Shown piece by piece: positions 37,118-46,819 of a DNA stretch of 64,000 nucleotides. The notes under the pieces are model-generated. The model was not told the DNA's origin. It saw nothing but the letters and a program-made list of their open reading frames with translations, and did no database searches. How positions within the stretch are numbered: position 1 is the first letter of the stretch; each line of letters opens with the position of its first letter. The stretch comes from Daphnia pulex (taxonomy: Eukaryota > Arthropoda > Branchiopoda > Diplostraca > Daphniidae): contig NC_060021.1 in assembly GCF_021134715.1 (NCBI RefSeq), positions 1,364,001 through 1,428,000 on the forward strand, written 5' to 3'. The position numbers and the translations under genes are program-made.

Positions 37118-38046
37118 TCCCAGAGGAGTTTTATTGATCTAATGATAAAAATAACTTTAAAACAAAAAACTAAAAAGAAGATTAGAGTATTTTTTACTTA
37201 CATTTTTCCAAGTTTAGTTGGAATATTTGATGCCTGTCTGCTGTGATACACTCAGGATCGTGTCTGCGTTAAGTCGTTAACTAACTTGCTGCTGAAAATG
37301 AAAAGGAAAAGTCGATTGTGTTACGACGGGCTAAAGAGATCCGGACTTTTTTAAGTCTTTTAAGGTAAATACTTCGTCACTTCGATAAAAAGAAGCCCGT
37401 CAAGAACAAATTTGAAATATTTGAGTTTTTCCACTGTCCCCCATCTCGAAAAATGTAAAACATTTTTCCTTTTTTTTTGGCGGAGGAATACTTGAAATCG
37501 ATAGCCTAGCCCTGCCTTAACACAGGATTGTGCTTAAACACTAAACAGGATATGGTAAAGCGGCGAGATATCCTTTTACAAATTTATAAGGAGTTATACT
37601 GCCCCCTGTTATTATGATGAAATCTCGGAATTTAAAGGGTTCTCTGGGGAAAATTGGGGATTATGAATAGCCATTGAATAGCCTTATTATCATGGAATGC
37701 AATTTGATTTTGAACTTCTGTCCTATGAACCTAAAAATTTACAAGTTGTAGCGTACTAAAAAAAATTTTTGCATTGAGTTGAATGTTCAAATATTTCCGG
37801 GTTTCGCACAGTTAGTCAAATGTTTATGCAAAAATATTATTTATTATTTACCCAAGTTATAACCCATCGATCTGTTATCCTTGCTTAAAGCGAAAAACAA
37901 TGGCCAATCACATATGATTGGTAGGCGATATCAGATAATTAATCGAAATTTGGGAAAGGTTATTGTAACGAAAATAAAAGATATTATTTATCATTCAAAA
38001 AAAGAGCATCTTTGATTTCTATTATAAAAGTAATTTCACAGGGCAA
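37118..38046. other. intergenic region with the SLC3-gene leader
   Basis: A likely non-coding leader exon of the SLC3 gene ends near 37200 (AAAAAT/GTAAGT on the minus strand) and rejoins at about 37140. A DRE-like ATCGATAG lies at 37497. Further right is AT-rich sequence with no gene until the tRNA. Confidence 0.4.
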
Positions 38047-38119
38047 GCCTCGATAGCGCAGTAGGCAGCGCGCGAGTCTCATAATCTCGAGGTCGTGAGT
38101 TCGAACCTCACTCGGGGCA
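38047..38119 (+). tRNA. tRNA-Met (CAT), elongator
   Basis: Seventy-three bases including the discriminator A. The acceptor stem GCCTCGA pairs with TCGGGGC. Anticodon CAT is at 38080-38082 in the loop CTCATAA. The T arm GTGAG-TTCGAAC-CTCAC and B box GGTCGTGAGTTCGAACC are intact. There is no intron. The GCCTCG start matches eukaryotic elongator rather than initiator tRNA-Met. Confidence 0.97.
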
Positions 38120-38619
38120 GTAGGACATTGGTCAATATTTTGAAATCTTTACTTTCCCTTTGTACTCAGAAAAATAGTAATGGGTTCAATTGTTAAACAA
38201 GGCTTTTCGCTGTGAAGTCTGTAGGAAGAAAAAAGTAGCACAAGTAATAAGGCCGATTTGGCCCACGTAAAAAAATAAGCATTTCGGCCATTTCCTATTT
38301 ATAACTCATTAAAAATTAAAAATTTTACGGGAAAAGTTTACTCGGTCGGGAATCGGAATGTTACGTTCTCCTGTCTTTGCTTCTTCATAGATAGTGTTTT
38401 ATTTATCGTAAACGCCGCCAAATTCAAACTGCTGTAGGCGATTTCACGAACGGTTACCATGCCTACTAGTCAAGTGCTTTAACCAATGATAGAAGATTGG
38501 TGTTTTCTTCTGCTACACTACAATGAGCACTCTGACTCTGTAGTTTTCTTCCAGTTTTCACATTTGTTAAATCGGTTGAATTCAGTTACTATAAAATTTA
38601 TTGCCTCTCAGAAATAAAA
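38120..38619. other. intergenic region, MED10 promoter side
   Basis: A TTTT run about 17 bases after the tRNA (near 38137) could be its Pol III terminator. The remainder holds the MED10 5' flank. Nothing else recognised. Confidence 0.4.
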
Positions 38620-39188
38620 ATGAGTGCTGCTCTGGAAAATTTGGAAAATCAATTGGAACTTTTCGTTGAAAACGTCCGACAGGTTCATCTTATTGTGAGC
38701 AATTTTCAACCTCAAGGACAAGGGGTTCTGAACCAGAAAATGTAAATATTTTAATTTAATCTGTAATTATCATCCTTTATCCTAATGTGTTTTCCTGTTA
38801 TTTTCTTGATAATAAATGTAGAAACTCTATGGTACAAGGCCTGCAAGAGATTGACAAACTGAAGGGTCAGTTCCAAAATGTGCATGTTCCTCTGGAAGTA
38901 TTTGAGTAAGTAAAGTACATGGAAATGAAAATGACATTGTTTTTGAGACGCTACAATATTTGAATTCTTGTTTTTTCCTATAGGTACATTGATGAAGGCA
39001 GAAACCCTCAGCTGTACACCAAAGACTGTATGGAAAAGGCTCAAAACAAAAATGAACAAGTCAAAGGAAAGATTGATTCATACAGAATGTTTAGAGCTCA
39101 CTTGTTGGAGGAACTCAGCCAAGTCTTTCCCAATGAGACCATGAAATATCGTACTGCCAGGGGAGATGACATCAACAGAATTCCATAG
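38620..39188 (+). CDS. MED10: Mediator complex subunit 10 (MED10/Nut2)
   Basis: Middle-module subunit of Mediator, the bridge between activators and RNA polymerase II. Exons 38620-38741, 38822-38905 and 38984-39188 give 136 residues, matching the family length (about 135). Diagnostic sequence: LENLENQLELFVENVRQV, IVSNFQPQGQG, QGLQEIDKLK, VPLEVFEYIDEGRNPQLYTK, KNEQVKGKIDSY, LSQVFP. The ATG at 38620 follows AAATAAAA. The last part of exon 3 and the 3' UTR (about 39114-39372) are present again in inverted orientation behind INTS7 at 44845-45102. Confidence 0.97.
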
Positions 39189-39372
39189 GGATAAATTTGA
39201 ATAATCAACATTGTTTGGGGTTGAGAGTTCTGGATGTAAAATTGTCATTAAGTGTTGGGTCCTGCTGCTCAAAAATGTAATATACCATTTACATAACAAT
39301 ATTTGTTTAAAAATATTATTTAAAATCTGGTATTACATCGTGTCAATTTATTTAGCAGAAAAAAAATTCAAT
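39114..39372 (+). repeat. MED10 3' end duplicated in inverted orientation at 44845-45102
   Basis: This segment covers the last codons of MED10 and its 3' UTR. Its reverse complement recurs at 44845-45102 with scattered substitutions, including the run GAGTTCTGGATGTAAAATTG. Confidence 0.9.
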
Positions 39373-39449
39373 TAACACAAGTAAGACGCAAGTATACCCA
39401 CATAACACAGTTAACACAAGTAAGACGCAAGTATACCCACATAACACAG
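39372..39449. repeat. 39-base tandem duplication (two copies)
   Basis: Two identical 39-base units, 39372-39410 and 39411-39449, starting TTAACACAAGTAAGACGC and ending CATAACACAG. They lie just past the end of the segment shared with 44.8-45.1 kb. Confidence 0.93.
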
Positions 39450-40160
39450 GGCAGTCCCACGGATGTTCGACAGATGTCGTACTCGGACATTCAAAACATC
39501 CGTCGAACTTATCCACTGGACCGCCAGAGATCCGCACAGGAGGCGTTTGCTAAGTAAATATCTTTATCAATACCAAAACTTGATCGACGTTGAATCGTTA
39601 ATAGGTCGGCTACGGCTATTTACGTTTACTTTTAACTGTTTCTCTTTCTGGCTCATCATAAATAAATAATTTACAAATGAACAACATTACCCTGCCTAAG
39701 CCTCTTTATGTTGTTTGTTAAAGACAAAGATTCATTTCAAAGTACCGCTGCCTTCGTATGCGACCATGATAAGTGACGAATAAAAAAAAAATGACAAAAA
39801 CGAGATTTGTCAATTAAAAACCCAATTGTCACAGTTGGACGTGAAGGGAACGATCACATTGAAAAAAAAAAAATAGATTAAAATATCCACCAAATTTAAG
39901 GCTGAACTTTTACTTGAAAATTGCATCAACTGGAAATCTATTTCTTACGGTAGTAATGTCGTGGAAAAGAGTTGCAACCACTTACCTTTACCGAAATTAA
40001 CGTTAAAACATTTGTCCATTCCTTCAAGTTTGATAAGATTTAGAAAGAAATCAAGTGCTGTCTAAAAAGGGGAAAATAACAGCTTGGTTTAAGTGCATCA
40101 CCCGTTTATTCAAGGGACACAGCGCAGATGGTATGACACGTTTGGATCTTTTTTCACATT
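39450..40160. other. intergenic region between MED10 and RPS19
   Basis: AT-rich convergent 3' flank with A-runs near 39783 and 39861. No gene seen; the 68-codon ORF at 39463 has no recognisable product. Confidence 0.4.
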
Positions 40161-40724
40161 TCACGCCTTGGCCGACTTGATCTGGGATGCAATTCTGTCC
40201 AAATCGCGGAATCCTTGAGAGGTGAGACGGCGACCACCATTGGCGTCCTTCTCCACCAACTTGATGGCTTCGAGGGCCTGCAACACCTTACGGGCGACTG
40301 AGCCGGAGCTGCCGCAGAAATGGGATGGCCTCACACCATTGTTTTTGTGTCCTGCATAAATAATATCTCATTAAGCAAAAGAATTCTTTCAAATATTTGA
40401 TGGTTTCCATCATACCTCCATAGATTCTCTTGACGGTCTTGACTCCGATGGGAGACCTGATGTAGATGTGCCTGGCCAGAGATGCCATACGGATGAGGAA
40501 CCAATCTTCATCAAAAGGTGCCAACTCCTTGAAGACGGCAGTCTTAACAAGGTCAGCCCATTCTGGTACCTTCACTTTGCCAGACCTGATAAACCCGAAC
40601 ATCAACATAAGTACACTCAGAAGCAAAGTTTGATTTCAGACTTTTAAACTCACTTTTTAAAGAAGGCAGCCAAGGCCCTGACAAACTTGTGTTGATCGAC
40701 GTCTTTGACAGAGACTGATTTCAT
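40161..40724 (-). CDS. RPS19: 40S ribosomal protein S19 (eS19)
   Basis: Small-subunit ribosomal protein required for 18S rRNA maturation. Exons 40724-40654, 40585-40416 and 40351-40161 give 143 residues, normal for the family. Sequence: [108 protein letters not shown], ending SAKA. The ATG lies at the very start of its exon (TTTTCAG/ATG), so the leader is on a separate upstream exon, which carries a TOP motif. Confidence 0.98.
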
Positions 40725-40950
40725 CTGAAAATATACAAGAAAAGAAAAGATACCGTTAACGACTTGTCAATTGCTAGGGAAAGTCACATGTAGAGCGATG
40801 TTGGTAAAGAATTGACAAAAGTTAATGAAAATGACGCCATGTGCAAAACTTTTTAAAACTACAAAATTACAGCTATAGATGTTAGATTAATTTGTATAAA
40901 GAAATAGTACTTTATTCTAATTGTAACACTGAAAAATGTGGAAACTTCAC

Positions 40951-40996
40951 CTTCGATGATGGCTGGCTGCGAACGATTTTTTTGCCGAAAGAGGAA
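40951..40996 (-). promoter_or_regulatory. RPS19: RPS19 non-coding first exon with 5' TOP motif
   Basis: On the minus strand CCTCTTTCGGC begins near 40994, a terminal oligopyrimidine start typical of ribosomal-protein mRNAs and their TOR-controlled translation. The exon ends CATCGAAG at 40951 before the donor GTGAAGTT, which would splice to the ATG exon at 40724. Confidence 0.65.
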
Positions 40997-41367
40997 CTCT
41001 AGTAGCTGCCAACTGCCGATGAAACCCCTGATGCTCGATCCCTAAACACAAAAGAAGGGGCAATTTTTAGGAATTTCTTTGCAATTAAAAGATGATTTTA
41101 ATTGAAAACTAAAATATATGATTTGCAATATTTAAGAATTTTTATTTAAACATTATTTGTATATGTTATTTCAATCGGAATCGAATAATTCCAATATATT
41201 CATAAATGGAAACTTTGAAGAGAGGAGAGCGTGTGGGCCGTGGGGTTACTGATTAGCACTTTGCCGGAATTTAAAGGGGATAGGATGTCAAGAGGGACAA
41301 CAACATTGAACTTCAAAATATTCGAAGGAAAAGATAGTTTATTCAAGATTTATTAACCGAGGATAAA
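40997..41367. promoter_or_regulatory. divergent promoter region RPS19/INTS7
   Basis: About 370 bases separate the inferred RPS19 transcription start from the INTS7 ATG. No TATA box is clear. A shared bidirectional promoter is inferred from layout. Confidence 0.4.
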
Positions 41368-44300
41368 ATGGTTTCCGTTGGTTTGAGAACCGCATTTAAT
41401 GAACATTTATTTGGAGAACCAGAACAAGATGCAAACACAGCTTTAACAGAGCTAGACAAAGGTAGTTTACATGTTTTAACCTACTATAGCTATAGCTGAC
41501 AATTTCCATAATGAAATTTTATTTTTATGTTATTAAAGCTTCTGATGATAATTTCCAAATCTTTAAAAAATTTTCAGGGTTACGCTCTGTGAGAATTGGT
41601 GAACAATGTGAGGCCATTGTTCGTTTCCCTAGACTCTTTGAAAAGTACCCATTTCCGATTCTGATAAATTCAGCATTACTGAAGCTGGCAGAGGTTTTCA
41701 GGACAGGGTATGAATTTACAAGTGTTAATGTTTGTTTATAATATCCAATCTGTGTTTCCGTCTTTCTTTAGAACAAATTTCCCCAGACTGTGTGTTCTTA
41801 GAGTCTGCCAGCAAAGTGAAAAGCATCTAGACAAGATCCTCAATGTGGATGAATTTGTCAAAAGAATATTCACAGTTATTCATTCAAATGATCCAGTAAT
41901 TTTGCAAATTATTCTCATTTTGAATCAATCAATATTAATTCTCTTATGGTTAGATTGCAAGATCTCTGGCACTGAGAACTTTGGGGAGTATGGCAATAAT
42001 TATTTCTGATCGGAAATCAGTGCATCACAGCATTCGCGACAGTTTGGACTCGCACGATGCTGTAGAGTTAGAGGCAGCCATCTACGCCGCATCCAAGTTT
42101 GCCGCACAGTCTCGAACCTTTTCCGTCAACATGTGCAGTAAAATTGCCGAGATGATTCAGGGACTGGCCACACCTGTAAATATCAAGCTCAAGCTCATCC
42201 CCATCTTGCAGTACATGCACCATGATGCCCACACGGCCGCCATGGTTCGACGTTTGTGCGCACAGCTCTTGCCCAGCTACCCTGCCCAAAATTTCGTCTG
42301 TGTGACACTGCACACACTGACGCTGCTGGCCAGTGAAACTCTGGTCGAAATCCCTCAACAGCTACTCCTGCTTCTTGAATATTTGTGCGATTCCAGGAGA
42401 GGTGTCCAGGCTCAAGTTTTGTCCGACTTGAAAATTTTGGCTGTCAAAGGTGCTCATCTGTGGACTACGTCCAACGTGGATGGCCTCATTGACCTACTGC
42501 TAGATCAGCCTCACCTCGAATTGCAGAGAAGAACGCTGGACGTTCTAGTCACGCTAGCCATGGCTGAAGCTGCAAACTGTTTTATCCTCAAAGCTGGTAA
42601 TTCAGTTTTTAAAAATCAAGATACCTTTTTGTCGATTTCATTAAGCATTTTTATTAGATACAAAGTTACACTTGATTTGGAATCAGTGCTGCTATAGTTG
42701 CGACCGGTCTGTTGCAGCGAAAGCAGTTCAGCTACTTGTCCAACTAGTATTTATATCTAGCAAACAAGATATATTATCTTCTTCAGTGCCCGATTTGAGC
42801 CAAGACGCTGCCCTTGCTGTCGAATCGCTCATATTGGGCCTCTGCTTGGCGGGAAAGACCGAAGAGAGGGAACTTAAGATTGCGTTGACATCAGCCGTCC
42901 AGCTGAGTCGTGTCGCCGGGCCAGAAATCAGCGCCACCATCATTGATTGCCTCACTCGCCTTTTGCTTCAATCTTCCGGTTCCACGTTAGTCCTGCTGTG
43001 CCAGGCCCTGGCTGCCATCGGAGACACCCAACCGTCTGCCATTGTACCAGCATTGGTCGACATCATGTCAATGCTAAAGAAACTCACCGTTCAAAGCGAT
43101 CAAGAGTTGTTGGCAATTCCTTTATTGTGCGTTCTCATGTTCCAGACGCACGCCTCTCATTGTTGGTCTCAACAGGCCAGCGAAGTGGTCCACGAAGCCA
43201 TCTTCCGGGTCGACTTGTGGGTGGCTTTCCGGATCGCCCGCTCTGCCACAAGGTATAATTCCTTGAGCTTTAAATGTTTTCAATCTAGTTGGTAATTAAT
43301 TTCTTATTTGGTTGTTTAGATACGGCCACCATTCGATTGCCCACAAGATACTGGATCGCTTGTTGGGCCACATTTCGACGGAGCATCTCTACTTTTGGAT
43401 TCAGGGATTACGCGATTTCACCCTGGCCGAATCTCACCTGAGTTGCGGCACTGGACCCCCCGATGGTGCAGCCGTTTCTCTCATGGAAAGATTAGTGTTG
43501 GCCTCGAAGCTTTATCTGCAAGGATTGTCTTCACTGAAGGCAGCCACCAGCCCGACCCGCGTTCTTCAGTTTCAAGCCGAATTCGGTCGGTTGCGAGTCG
43601 AATTCCTGTCGGCGTGCTCTCAACTTGTCCAGGCTTGTCGAACGCTTCAGACAGCCCCACCGCCGGCCATCGCTCACGCCGTAGCGGCTGCCACCCGAGA
43701 CGAACTGCAGCGCTGCGGTCGAATTACTCACCAGCTGAGGAAGTCGGTGGTGGTGCTCCGTCAGGTGGCCGAAGCCCTGTCCAAGCTGGGACAAAGCGCC
43801 TTCGACGCCGACCAGGAGAGCCTCACGAATTTGCAGCTACAAAAGCAGATGGCCTTGATCTTGGCCCAGACGGTCGAGTCCACCTGCCTCCGGGCGTCTC
43901 AGCAAGGCGTGATGACTGTCGAAGACGATTTGCCCATGATCAACAAGACGGTTCAAGCGGATCACGTCGCTGTGCGGAGTATGGCCACTCGATGCGCTGA
44001 TGCCGTCGATCTCGTAAGACGTTTTCGCGATGGCAACCCTGATTTGAAACTTATTAATCACTTGGTAGGATCCTTTTTCACACCCGTTATAATATTTAAA
44101 ATATAATTATTCTTCTTAAATCTGTTAGAATGTTGGATGCATCTTGGATTGCTTGAAGTTACTCATAGAAACACCACTTTGCTTTCCGCGGTTCATGTTC
44201 CAGACGCTGCAGACCACTTCCATCAAGGTAAAGTGAATTATAAGAATCGTAACTTGATATTTGAACTTGATTATGTGAATACTTAACAGTTGGCTGTGAG

Positions 44301-44815
44301 CCCTCAGCCGAGAGTGGCCGGAGAGGCGATAACGACAACCATTGGCTCGCAGTTGGCCGTTAAGGTGGAAGGTATTGTCCAGGTTACTTCCAGCCCGCGA
44401 TATTTTGGACGGAGAGTACGTGCCGTTCAAGTGACAATTCAATCGAATCCTGCTAACCCGACAGTCGGTTCGGATGGCAAGGTACATCATTTTGATCATT
44501 CGATTTTTAATTAACCATTAATGAAATTGAATTTTTTTCTAGCCGATCGAGTCGAGTACGAGTATGAACAAAACAGTTGAGCCGCACAATGATTACTTTT
44601 CGGCTCAGTTTTTACTAACATTCGCCGCTGCTGGACTGCATCAGGTGTTTGTTGAGACAGCCCTGCTGGACACGTTCGATGCACTGTGGAACGCTGGACC
44701 TAAAGCGCAATTATCTGTCAAGACCTTTGAAGAATCGGGTTCATCAAAAACAACATCCAGTAGCTCATCTGCAGCATCCCGTGCCACAGCCACGGCAACT
44801 TCATCAAGGAGTTAA
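41368..44815 (+). CDS. INTS7: Integrator complex subunit 7
   Basis: Alpha-helical repeat subunit of Integrator, which cleaves snRNA 3' ends and attenuates promoter-proximal Pol II. Exons 41368-41461, 41578-41707, 41772-41895, 41954-42596, 42718-43252, 43320-44064, 44129-44227, 44290-44481 and 44543-44815 join in phase to 944 residues (human about 962). Diagnostic segments: LDKGLRSVRIGEQCEAIVRF, LFEKYPFPILINSALLKLAE, QQSEKHLDKILNVDEFVKR, IHSNDPIARSLALRTLG, HHSIRDSLDSHDAVELEAA, EMIQGLATPV. The C-terminus is Ser/Thr/Ala-rich. The fifth exon appears to start after GTTGCAG at 42717; an upstream AG at 42706-42707 is out of frame. The stop is 30 bases before an inverted copy of the MED10 3' end. Confidence 0.97.
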
Positions 44816-44844
44816 TTTGACACACATTATTTGCATCTTACTTA

Positions 44845-45102
44845 TGTCAATTAATTTTTTTTTCCTGCTAAATAAATTGACACAATAAAATACCAGGTTT
44901 AAATAATATTTTAAACAAATTTTGTTATGTAAATGGTATATTACATTTTTGAGCAGCAGGACCCAACGTTTAAAGACAATTTTACATCCAGAACTCTCAA
45001 CCCCAAACAATTTCGATTATTCAAATTTATCACTATGGAATTCTGTTGATGTCATCTCCTCTGGCAATACGATATTTCATGGTCTCATTTGGAAAGTATG
45101 GC
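44845..45102 (-). pseudogene. MED10: inverted partial copy of the MED10 3' end
   Basis: On the minus strand this reads the last MED10 codons (FPNETMKYR, ARGDDINRIP, stop) and 3' UTR with scattered substitutions relative to 39114-39372. It carries no start, promoter or earlier exons, so it is a non-functional fragment. It sits where the INTS7 3' UTR should be and may supply INTS7 with its AATAAA signals, which appear on the plus strand at 44870 and 44886. Confidence 0.88.
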
Positions 45103-45124
45103 AAGTTTTTAGTGCCACCCAGTT

Positions 45125-45201
45125 CACCCTCAACCCGGGGATTCAACCCTTCATCTCAACCCGGTTATTCAACCCGGTGACTCAACCCGGGGATTCAACC
45201 T
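45125..45201 (+). repeat. imperfect tandem repeat of TCAACCCGG-ATTCAACCC type
   Basis: Five to six degenerate copies of a roughly 14-17-base unit built around CTCAACCCGGGGATTCAACC. It follows directly after the MED10 fragment. Confidence 0.7.
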
Positions 45202-46088
45202 AGCTGTTTTTTGGCGCCATCTAGCGGCCAATACAATAAATACGCCTACAAACTATAGAGACCGGCATCTCCCTCGATTTTTCCCTCGTTTTTGACACCA
45301 CGAGCGCCACATGCTTGATGAATTTTATCAAGCTGTGCGCGGTACAGTTATTCCTGTCAGCTCAGTTCATACTTCATAGTTAAAAATGTCAGTTTTATTC
45401 GAAGAGTGCCTCATTTGTGGGGCATTTATTGCGAGCCCGAAGGGCGAAGCTAATAATCGCATACGCAGAAAAATAAAAACCATTTCACTTTGTATGTATG
45501 TATGTATGTATGTACCCGCGGGTATGTACGCGGGTATGTACCCGCTTGGAGTGCAGCCCCTTCTAGCGGATAGCGGCTGTGCTAATCACCACCAAGCGGG
45601 TGTCTTACTCACTAATGCAAAACACTTGGAAAATATGCAAAATTAGGGCCTAGAATATCGGTTATAACTTCTAAACGAATGTCCCCTTTGGAGAAATACG
45701 AATGATTGTGATAGAATGATTATTTATCTATCGAATTAACCCAAGGGGGGATTTTTATGTGCTAAGATGTCATGAAAATACTGTTGGAAAAAAACCCATT
45801 TTCCCATAAGCGGCTGTGTTAAATACGGAAACACTTTTTCTCGCGGAAAAAAAAATGGGTTTTACGTTTAGTTTTTTTTTAAATACTAAATCTCGTTATA
45901 ACTGCACAAAAAGTTGGGTACTTATAGAATGAAAGATTTTCTAACATTTATTATTTTTTAAAATGGTTTATTTCAACAAGAAAGGATATTTACACGGGAA
46001 ATAAAATTTCAAATCACGATTTATACATGTTCTACACAATATTTTTAACTAGTATTTTAAAACTAACTACATTTTTATAGTACACACA
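45202..46088. other. accessory/TE-derived region with microsatellite
   Basis: An 86-codon ORF (45389-45646) begins with MSVLFEECLICGAF and runs through a (TGTA)6 microsatellite at 45491-45514; it has no recognised product and may be transposon-derived. GTACCCGCGGGTAT and GTACGCGGGTATG form small inverted repeats next to it. The remainder is AT-rich. Confidence 0.4.
45491..45514 (+). repeat. (TGTA)6 microsatellite
   Basis: Six perfect TGTA units, inside a short ORF, followed by GTACCCGCGGG palindromic sequence. Confidence 0.95.
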
Positions 46089-46430
46089 GTGCTCACGAAC
46101 AAAAATACAGGTAATAATTTGTTTGGGGTTAACCCACTTTTTGGGCACAATTTGACTATACTACTACGTCGTCGAGTTCCAGTAATGCCTGCAGCTGTCG
46201 TGCCGCCAACAGTACCCGCGACACCCGCTCCCGCCATCCCTGGACAAGCTGTCATCCCGGCCGTCCCTGGACAAGCTGTCATCCCGGCCGCCCCTGGACA
46301 AGCTGTCGCCCCGTGCCCAGCACCCGACCCCGCTCCGGTCGACCAAGGCGAAGAAGATCCCCCTCCGCGACGTTCAGCGCGGGCTCCGAAACCATCATCA
46401 TTGTATCCCCCTCATACGTGGTCGAAATAA
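46089..46430 (+). pseudogene. C-terminal remnant of an LTR-retrotransposon polyprotein
   Basis: A 113-codon frame ends DPPPRRSARAPKPSSLYPPH, the arginine/proline tail common at the end of retrotransposon polyproteins. It is followed by a purine tract and an LTR-like sequence in the expected order. Within it a 27-base unit (encoding PGQAVIPA plus one residue) is repeated about three times. No protease, reverse transcriptase or integrase core is present in the window, so this is a truncated copy. Confidence 0.55.
46234..46314 (+). repeat. 27-base tandem repeat, about three copies
   Basis: Units of the form CCTGGACAAGCTGTCATCCC encode repeated PGQAVIPA. The copies are nearly identical, implying recent expansion. 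Confidence 0.85.
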
Positions 46431-46496
46431 TGCTGTGTGTTAGACATTAAGCTGTCATCGTATTCTCCTTGTCTATTACTGCTTAATTGTCTAAAC

Positions 46497-46671
46497 AAAA
46501 AAGGGACGTGTAATGTGTTGCAACCCTGCGCCCTTCCGTCTTCTCCCCCACAGCTTCGTTTCCCCTCTCAGTCGCCATTTAGTTGTCTTACTGCGAGGTC
46601 CTCTCCTCGCTCGACTCAGTTTCAATACATTGGCGTGTACATCGACCCGCTTGTTTCGTCACGTCATTACA
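46497..46671 (+). mobile_element. polypurine tract and 163-base LTR of a truncated retrotransposon
   Basis: AAAAAAGGGA at 46497-46506 fits a polypurine tract. Two bases later a 163-base segment starts TGTAATG (46509) and ends CATTACA (46671), perfect 7-base inverted ends of the TG...CA type. No 5' LTR was noticed in the window, so a target-site duplication cannot be checked. Family not assigned. Confidence 0.6.
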
Positions 46672-46819
46672 ACAACTCGTCATTGAGCTTCATTTAAGAG
46701 TTAGAAATGATAATGATAGTTAAAAAATATTCCGAGTTTGGAGATTAATATGACAAACAATTACGTTTGCAGTGCACAGCAACTGCTGGTGTTATACAAG
46801 TCTGCATAGGTACAAGTAG

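Noticed and set aside
45125-45201. Repeats considered as a CRISPR-like array
   Set aside because: Units are degenerate, without unique spacers, in a eukaryotic genome.
44922-45203. 93-codon plus-strand ORF
   Set aside because: It is the antisense of the MED10 3' fragment running on into the TCAACCCGG repeats.
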